5,127 nucleotides of DNA, taken from the NCBI GenBank assembly GCA_015494505.1, contig WGBB01000139.1, forward strand, positions 1 to 5,127, read 5' to 3'. This DNA comes from Nitratiruptor sp. Its GTDB lineage: Bacteria > Campylobacterota > Campylobacteria > Campylobacterales > Nitratiruptoraceae. Under the pieces are notes generated by a model. The model made no database searches and had not been told where the DNA came from. It saw only the letters and a list, made by a program, of their open reading frames with translations. Position numbers and translations under genes: made by a program. Shown here in pieces: positions 1 to 4,032 of the stretch (the first letter of the stretch is position 1; each line of letters starts with the position of its first letter).

Positions 1-369
1 ATATGTCGCCACCAAAAATCCGATAATCGCTCCGTGATAACTAAACCCTCGGATACCCACGAGATGGCCGTTGAGAAAGGGGTTGAAAATCTGCCAAGGA
101 TGCGTGAGATAGTAGGAAGTGTGAGGATCGTAAAAGAGGATAAATCCCAGCCTAGCTCCCAAAATCACGCCGATTTCGGCCCAGATGAAGTAGGCTTCGA
201 GCTCTTTTTTGCTAAAGGGAAGATGGTCGTGTCGCACCAGCCATTCGGCAAAAAAGAGTGCGGTGAGGAGTGCCAGGACATACATGATCCCGTACCAGTG
301 CACGCCAAAACCGAAAATCTTGAAGGCTACGGGATCGAAATGGTCATAGATATGGCGCCACCACTCCAT
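1..369 (-). CDS. lgt: Prolipoprotein diacylglyceryl transferase (Lgt), N-terminal 123 residues, cut by window edge
   Basis: Lgt is an inner-membrane enzyme that moves the diacylglyceryl group of phosphatidylglycerol onto the lipobox cysteine of prolipoproteins, the first step of lipoprotein maturation. The reading frame opens at ATG (367-369) and stays open to base 1, so the C-terminal part lies outside the window. The translation begins MEWWRHIYDHFDP and contains HWYGIMYVLALL at residues 24-35, with Tyr26 matching the essential Tyr26 of E. coli Lgt. It continues with EIGVILGARLGFILFYDP near 85-102 and GIRGFSYHGAIIGF at 105-118, where His112 corresponds to catalytic His103 of E. coli. Hydrophobic segments fit the first membrane helices. 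The start agrees in length with E. coli Lgt, and AAGGA lies 5 bases upstream. That ribosome site is buried in the palindrome at 372-398. The gene follows the chemoreceptor gene by 43 bases; no functional link is apparent. Confidence 0.95.
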   Translation of the reverse strand, partial: MEWWRHIYDHFDPVAFKIFGFGVHWYGIMYVLALLTALFFAEWLVRHDHLPFSKKELEAYFIWAEIGVILGARLGFILFYDPHTSYYLTHPWQIFNPFLNGHLVGIRGFSYHGAIIGFLVATY

Positions 370-371
370 CA

Positions 372-398
372 AATTCCTTGAAATAGTTTCAAGGAATT
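372..398 (-). promoter_or_regulatory. Perfect 12-bp palindrome covering the lgt ribosome binding site
   Basis: Bases 372-383 and 387-398 are exact reverse complements (AATTCCTTGAAA and TTTCAAGGAATT) with a 3-base loop. As minus-strand RNA, the downstream arm contains the whole AAGGA Shine-Dalgarno sequence of lgt and ends two bases before the ATG, so the folded RNA would hide the ribosome site. The stem has only 3 G/C pairs of 12 and no U-tract follows it, so it does not look like an intrinsic terminator for the chemoreceptor gene. The repeat also overlaps the candidate -10 box at 396-401, so it could instead be a DNA operator for a dimeric repressor. The repeat itself is certain; its function is inferred. 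Confidence 0.7.
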
Positions 399-401
399 AT
401 A
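396..401 (-). promoter_or_regulatory. Candidate -10 box (TATAAT) of an lgt promoter
   Basis: The minus strand reads CTTTTTGGATATAATTCC here, giving an exact TATAAT preceded by a T-run. Campylobacterota housekeeping promoters typically have a good -10 box, an AT-rich upstream stretch and a poor -35 box; no -35 match is visible here (GAGGCC at 17-base spacing). The predicted start would be near 387-390, giving a leader of about 20 bases that contains the ribosome site but lacks nearly all of the upstream palindrome arm. Confidence 0.5.
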
Positions 402-412
402 TCCAAAAAGCC

Positions 413-1903
413 TTAAGCGGCCTCTTGGACGTACCCCTCTTGCGACTCTTCCTTTTTAGTGGCTTTGCCGTACTTCTCTTCGTAGTAGACCAGCAACTGG
501 TCGAGGAGATTAAAGAGCTCTTCGGAAGTCTTTTCCAGTTTTTGAAACTCTTTGAAAATTTCCTCTTGGTGCTCCATTAAAAACTCTTCGAAATCTTCGC
601 GTTGCACAAGCGAGATGATACGTTTGGAGTAGTCATGGATGATTTTGTGAGGACGCTCTATCTGTTTATACACTTCGTTGTCGCCGTAGAGTTTTTGTCC
701 TTCGCTGTAATACCATTTACCGAAATCGCAGTGGTGGTCGTCCACATACGGCGTCTCCACTTTGCCGCTAAAGAAGTTGCGATAGACCACTTTGTTTTTA
801 TAGATGATATGGTCGAGTTTGAATTTCGTTACCGTGAGGGTGTTTTGGATGAGATTGGCCAAAGTCGTGGTTTTTGCCGCATTTTCGGTAAACTCGCCGA
901 TGGAGGTTTTAAAGCGTCCCAATACGACAGCAGAATCGTTCGCAATGCGCTCCATTTTCTGAGAATTTTCAAGGCTTCTTTGGCTCTCTTCTTGCAGCTG
1001 GCCTAGCACCGCGCGTACATCGTCGGTGGATTTTTGGGTCTTTTCGGCAAGTTTGCGCACCTCTTCGGCTACAACGGTAAACCCTTTGCCCATCTCGCCG
1101 GCACGAGCCGCTTCGATGGCGGCGTTGAGAGCCAATAGGTTAGTCTGGTCTGCTATGTCGTCGATGAGTTTGATGATTGCGTTGACGTTTTCCACTTTTT
1201 GATTGAGCTCTTCGGTGACACGGTTCGATTCGCTGACCATCATGATGAGATTACCGAGCTGGCTTACCACCTGGTCGAGAATTTTAGTGACTTCTTGGGA
1301 GTTTTGCGAAATCTCTTCGCTGTTTTCTACGATATCCTTGACTTTATCGATAGAGCTAAGCAAATCGTTTTTGATGATGGCAAGCCCTCCTGCTACACCA
1401 CCGCCTAGTTGTCCCACTTTGGAGTTGAGCTTCTCTTTTTCGACGAATTTCTCTTTAAGCATCATGTTTTCAATGGAGTTATTGATAGAAGAGGCAATAG
1501 ATTTAAAAATTCCGCTAAACGCATCAAGATGAAGTTTGGTAAATTTTTTCTGCTCGATATTTTTCATCACGTCGTTAACTTCATTCAAAAAGCCTTCCAC
1601 CTGTTTCATAAACGCAAAAAGACTGTCTGCCATCTCCTTTATCACACCGCTGTCGTTTATCTGGATATTAAAATCGAACTGCCCGTTGCGCGCTTTTTGA
1701 AGCACCAGAGAGAGTGACTCCATCGACTTTCGGATATTGAGCACGCTGATGAAAATGACCAATGCACAAACGAAGTTGAGTATATTTATAACAAAAATCG
1801 AGTTGAATCCATAGTGATAAACTTCATATCCTAACGAAATAGAAAAGAGCACTATTGAGAGGATGTTTGCGTATTGAATCTTTTGAAGGGATGAGAGCTT
1901 CAT
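413..1903 (-). CDS. Membrane-anchored methyl-accepting chemotaxis protein with C-terminal CZB zinc domain
   Basis: This 496-residue chemoreceptor would signal through CheW/CheA to the flagellar motor. Two hydrophobic helices lie near residues 12-29 and 35-55, joined by only a few residues, so there is no periplasmic ligand-binding domain. HAMP-like helices follow (about 56-150), then a glycine-rich step at 164-173 and the long signalling coiled coil. Its conserved hairpin tip spans about 243-290 (IDDIADQTNLLALNAA, then EAARAGEMGKGF). A CZB (chemoreceptor zinc-binding) domain spans about 360-425, with probable zinc ligands His365, Cys392 (in CDFGKW), His419 and His423 (HKIIH). The tail is charged, ends YVQEAA, and lacks an NWETF-type CheR/CheB docking pentapeptide. 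In H. pylori TlpD, a soluble CZB receptor, this domain is linked to sensing of oxidants such as HOCl and of zinc, so an intracellular redox or metal cue is plausible here. The start at ATG 1903 has AAGG 7 bases upstream. The gene follows the carbonic anhydrase gene by 52 bases. The signal sensed is inferred from the family only. Confidence 0.93.
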   Translation of the reverse strand: MKLSSLQKIQYANILSIVLFSISLGYEVYHYGFNSIFVINILNFVCALVIFISVLNIRKSMESLSLVLQKARNGQFDFNIQINDSGVIKEMADSLFAFMKQVEGFLNEVNDVMKNIEQKKFTKLHLDAFSGIFKSIASSINNSIENMMLKEKFVEKEKLNSKVGQLGGGVAGGLAIIKNDLLSSIDKVKDIVENSEEISQNSQEVTKILDQVVSQLGNLIMMVSESNRVTEELNQKVENVNAIIKLIDDIADQTNLLALNAAIEAARAGEMGKGFTVVAEEVRKLAEKTQKSTDDVRAVLGQLQEESQRSLENSQKMERIANDSAVVLGRFKTSIGEFTENAAKTTTLANLIQNTLTVTKFKLDHIIYKNKVVYRNFFSGKVETPYVDDHHCDFGKWYYSEGQKLYGDNEVYKQIERPHKIIHDYSKRIISLVQREDFEEFLMEHQEEIFKEFQKLEKTSEELFNLLDQLLVYYEEKYGKATKKEESQEGYVQEAA

Positions 1904-1904
1904 T

Positions 1905-1947
1905 GCCGCGCCTTTTTTGGGTTTTTGTATATTATCGTAGGCGCGGC
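1905..1947 (-). promoter_or_regulatory. GC-rich 9-bp inverted repeat bracketing the chemoreceptor leader and covering its ribosome site
   Basis: GCCGCGCCT (1905-1913) and AGGCGCGGC (1939-1947) are exact reverse complements separated by 25 mostly A/T bases. In the minus-strand RNA the downstream arm takes in the AGG of the Shine-Dalgarno sequence and ends one base before the ATG at 1903. Eight of nine pairs are G-C, so the stem should be stable despite the loop. No U-run follows the downstream arm, so an intrinsic terminator for the carbonic anhydrase gene is unlikely. The wide spacing of the arms favours an RNA role over a compact DNA operator. Function is inferred. Confidence 0.65.
1931..1936 (-). 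promoter_or_regulatory. Candidate -10 box (GATAAT) of a chemoreceptor promoter
   Basis: The minus strand reads TACGATAATATAC in the gap between the carbonic anhydrase and chemoreceptor genes, five matches of six to TATAAT. It lies inside the loop of the inverted repeat at 1905-1947, downstream of the upstream arm. A start 6-9 bases further on (about 1922-1925) would give a leader of about 20 bases without that arm. There is no recognisable -35 box, and sigma-28 or sigma-54 motifs common at motility genes were not seen. Confidence 0.35.
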
Positions 1948-1955
1948 GACTTTAT

Positions 1956-2702
1956 TTAGCGTAGGATTACTCTGGCTTTGAGAGGTTGGGTTGGGCGGTT
2001 GTTATTACCCATCACTTTGTGGAGTTTGGCGATTTGGTCTTTGGATGCACTTACACTTTGCTTCAGCACTATCCAGCGCACTCCTTCGGTGCATGGCGGT
2101 GTGGTGAAAGAGCCCTCATAGCGATAGTAGTCGAGTTTGCGCGGGAACAGTTCGCCTGGATTGAACATCTCGTGCAACTGCCTAGACTCTCCCGCTTTGG
2201 TAGGCAGGTCATTGAGAAGTTTTTGGAGCGCTTTGTTGTGAGCACCATCGGTAAACATCACGGCGATAACTAGATACTCCCCGTCATCGCTTTTATGTAC
2301 GAAATGCGCCTCCATAGGAAACTGCTTGCCCTCTATCTTGTTTTCGCTTGGGGTGTGGAAGTGAAACTGCACGAGTCGAAAGACCTTTCCATCCACTACC
2401 ACTTCGTTTTTTCCCTGTGTAGTGACTTTAACGGTGTGACCGTTATCGACTATATCGTGGGCGATGCCGGCATAGGTGATTTTGAGTTTGGGAAGCTTGG
2501 CTTCGATGAAGCGAGCCAGATCCACGGGAGATTGGTTGACGCCCAGTTTGCACATGCGAAACTTAGGATCGATATCGCCCCAGTGCACAGGCGCATCATT
2601 ACCGCTGTATCCCCAGTGGGGATGCTCTGCATGATGCCCCTCTCCCGTCACACCCGCAAAGAGCATACCAAAACTCAAAGCTAAAGCCGCTACTTTTTTC
2701 AT
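1956..2702 (-). CDS. Exported alpha-type carbonic anhydrase
   Basis: This zinc enzyme reversibly hydrates CO2 to bicarbonate and a proton, probably in the periplasm. The 248-residue product starts with a signal peptide (MKK, then a hydrophobic core at about 4-18, with cleavage probably near Gly20). The predicted zinc ligands are His114 and His116 (QFHFHTPSEN) and His133 (MEAHFVH). By comparison with human CA II, Glu120 and Glu131 match Glu106 and Glu117, His89 (DNGHTVKV) matches the proton shuttle His64, and Thr200 in GSFTTPPC matches Thr199. Cys51 and Cys204 are placed to form the disulfide usual in bacterial alpha enzymes. All catalytic positions are present and the mature length, about 228 residues, is normal. 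The mature N-terminus is histidine-rich (GHHAEHPHW). ATG at 2702 has AAGGA about 7 bases upstream and a TATAAT box in the short gap before it. In an autotroph it would help supply CO2 or bicarbonate and buffer the periplasm; this role is inferred. Confidence 0.96.
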   Translation of the reverse strand: MKKVAALALSFGMLFAGVTGEGHHAEHPHWGYSGNDAPVHWGDIDPKFRMCKLGVNQSPVDLARFIEAKLPKLKITYAGIAHDIVDNGHTVKVTTQGKNEVVVDGKVFRLVQFHFHTPSENKIEGKQFPMEAHFVHKSDDGEYLVIAVMFTDGAHNKALQKLLNDLPTKAGESRQLHEMFNPGELFPRKLDYYRYEGSFTTPPCTEGVRWIVLKQSVSASKDQIAKLHKVMGNNNRPTQPLKARVILR

Positions 2703-2705
2703 CCT

Positions 2706-2746
2706 ACCATCCTTTGAAAAATTTTAAAATCATTATAAAAGATGGT
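2706..2746 (-). promoter_or_regulatory. 10-bp inverted repeat (one G-U in RNA) covering the carbonic anhydrase ribosome site
   Basis: In the minus-strand RNA sense, ACCATCTTTT (2746-2737) can pair with AAAGGATGGT (2715-2706), giving ten pairs with one G-U wobble and a loop of 21 bases. The downstream arm contains the AAGGA Shine-Dalgarno sequence and ends three bases before the ATG at 2702. The upstream arm begins three bases after the TGA stop of the iron-sulfur gene. The stem is imperfect at DNA level and weaker than the two similar repeats downstream, so on its own it would be a marginal call; its matching position supports it. Confidence 0.5.
2732..2737 (-). promoter_or_regulatory. Candidate -10 box (TATAAT) of the carbonic anhydrase promoter
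   Basis: An exact TATAAT occurs on the minus strand within ATCTTTTATAATGATTTT, in the 47-base gap after the iron-sulfur gene. GTGAAG lies at 17-base spacing (2755-2760) and matches only three positions of TTGACA, so the -35 region is weak. Predicted transcription would begin near 2723-2726, giving a leader of about 21-24 bases. The box sits at the edge of the upstream arm of the repeat at 2706-2746. Confidence 0.5.
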
Positions 2747-2749
2747 TGC

Positions 2750-4021
2750 TCAATCTTCACTTAACGCTTCGGCAATGAGCTCGATGGGGTTTTTGAAAAC
2801 CACGTCGCTTTTGGCTTGCACCAAAGCGTTGCTCAGCTGCACGCGGCACGCACTACACTCGGCGGCCACTACGTTCGCTCCCGTTTTGTCGATCATAGCG
2901 GCTTTTGGCTTGCCGGCAAGCTCTGTGAGGTGGTATTTTTCCGTCTGCATCGTCACACCCCCAAAGCCGCAGCAGCGATTGGGGTCTTCCATCTCTACGA
3001 GTTGGAAGTTTTTAGACAGCAGCGCACGCGGCTCGCGCCATACTCCCTGGACTTTGCGCGCGTGGCAGGGGTCGTGGTAGGTGACGACGGCTTCCAGTTT
3101 CTTGCCTTTTTGCTCCAAAAGCTTGGCAAGTTCGGTCTTTTCATAGAGCCACTGGGTGGCGATGAAGATTTTGTCGTTCAGTCTCTTAGCACGCTGGGCC
3201 CACTCATCCTGGCCGCGATTGCGAAAAAAGACTTCCCAATCGTGCTTGACCATAGCGCTGCAGGTAGCTTCGGGGATGATGATGGCCTCCACTTCGTCGA
3301 TGAAGCTCTCGAAATACTCGATATTCCTTTTCGTCAGGTACTCCACCGTATCGAAATCGCCAGTAAAATAGGCCGGTGCGCCGCAGCATAGCTGCTTTTT
3401 GGGGATGAAGATTTCGTAGCCCAGTTTTTTGAGAATCGTCACGAGGCTATCGCCGATTTCGGTGTAGTTGTAGTTGGCCAGACATCCGATGAAGATGGCC
3501 ACTTTTTTGTCACTCTTACCGATGCGCTCTGGGTATTTGCGAAGAAAGCTCACGCTCTTCATCGAAGGCAGGAGCCTACCCTTTTTAATCATAGGCAGCG
3601 AAAAGCGCGCCAAGAGGCCGCGCCCTTTGGGATCTTCGCTAAGAGCACAGCTGCGAAAGACGTAGCCGAGCTTAGAGGCGATATCCATGATGCGTCTGTG
3701 GCGCAAGAGCCAGAAAAAGGCGCGTTTGTACCATGCGATGCCATACTTTTTGGCGATGTCTGCGCGCACCTCTTCGATGATCATATCGGTAGGCAAGGAG
3801 TTGGGACACACATCCACGCAGTTGGTACACAAAAAGCAGCTCTCAAAGATATTTTTCGCCTCGCGGTCAAGCTCAAGCATCCCTTTTTGATAGTCACCCA
3901 AAAGCTCGATAAACCCTCTGGGGCTCGTGACTTCATCAGGATTGACCTGGTGGATGGTACAGGTGGGAATACACTTGCCGCACTTGATGCACGCGTCGCT
4001 GATTTTGGTAAATTCGAACAC
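2750..4021 (-). CDS. GlcF/GlpC-like iron-sulfur oxidoreductase subunit with two [4Fe-4S] sites and two CCG domains
   Basis: The product of 423 residues belongs to the group of electron-transfer subunits that includes GlcF (glycolate oxidase), GlpC (anaerobic glycerol-3-phosphate dehydrogenase) and HdrD. With this start, the first ferredoxin-type cluster motif is Cys11, 14, 17, 21 (CIKCGKCIPTC) and the second is Cys62, 65, 68, 72 (CFLCTNCVDVC). Two CCG domains follow: Cys180, Cys212-Cys213-Gly, Cys254; then Cys319, Cys350-Cys351-Gly, Cys389 and Cys392 (ECSAC). The first CCG motif ends Cys-Ser-Ala-Met, so it lacks the last cysteine. No signal peptide or clear membrane helix is seen, so it is probably cytoplasmic, passing electrons from a flavoprotein partner towards quinone. 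No FAD-binding partner gene (glcD, glpA type) is in the window, so the substrate cannot be named and GlcF or GlpC labels would be guesses. The start chosen is GTG at 4021, overlapping the addA stop, because GAGGTGA is placed just upstream. Confidence 0.88.
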   Translation of the reverse strand: MFEFTKISDACIKCGKCIPTCTIHQVNPDEVTSPRGFIELLGDYQKGMLELDREAKNIFESCFLCTNCVDVCPNSLPTDMIIEEVRADIAKKYGIAWYKRAFFWLLRHRRIMDIASKLGYVFRSCALSEDPKGRGLLARFSLPMIKKGRLLPSMKSVSFLRKYPERIGKSDKKVAIFIGCLANYNYTEIGDSLVTILKKLGYEIFIPKKQLCCGAPAYFTGDFDTVEYLTKRNIEYFESFIDEVEAIIIPEATCSAMVKHDWEVFFRNRGQDEWAQRAKRLNDKIFIATQWLYEKTELAKLLEQKGKKLEAVVTYHDPCHARKVQGVWREPRALLSKNFQLVEMEDPNRCCGFGGVTMQTEKYHLTELAGKPKAAMIDKTGANVVAAECSACRVQLSNALVQAKSDVVFKNPIELIAEALSED

Positions 4022-4032
4022 TACTTCACCTC
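4019..4032 (-). promoter_or_regulatory. Ribosome binding site and TAG/GTG overlap that set the iron-sulfur gene start
   Basis: The minus strand reads GAGGTGAAGTAGTG: a strong Shine-Dalgarno sequence (GAGG, 4029-4032), seven bases, then GTG (4019-4021), whose first G is the last base of the addA TAG stop (4021-4023). The longer frame starting at GTG 4039 has no Shine-Dalgarno sequence before it and adds only six residues (MQRGEV). The shorter form begins MFEFTKISDAC. The arrangement is typical of translational coupling. Confidence 0.8.

Noticed and set aside
34..381. Plus-strand open frame of 115 residues
   Set aside because: It is antisense to a clear lgt reading frame with conserved residues; it has no recognisable domain.
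372..398. Palindrome as an intrinsic terminator of the chemoreceptor gene
   Set aside because: The stem is A/T-rich and no U-run follows on the minus strand; the sequence goes straight into the lgt start codon.
420..1400. Recurring CTCTTCGG/CTCTTCG-like words in the chemoreceptor gene
   Set aside because: They reflect Glu-Glu and Glu-Glu-Phe codons in coiled-coil and charged regions, not a spaced repeat array.
602..1717. Run of plus-strand open frames opposite the chemoreceptor gene (602-1006, 1199-1408, 1203-1532, 1409-1717)
   Set aside because: All lie within a convincing chemoreceptor frame, and the translations mirror its codon pattern. Long antisense frames are common opposite coiled-coil genes.
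1905..1947. Inverted repeat as an intrinsic terminator of the carbonic anhydrase gene
   Set aside because: The loop is 25 bases long and the downstream arm is followed at once by the chemoreceptor ATG, with no U-run.
1986..2684. Plus-strand frames 1986-2273 and 2295-2684 and minus-strand frame 2450-2632 inside the carbonic anhydrase gene
   Set aside because: The carbonic anhydrase frame has all catalytic residues; these are out-of-frame shadows without motifs.
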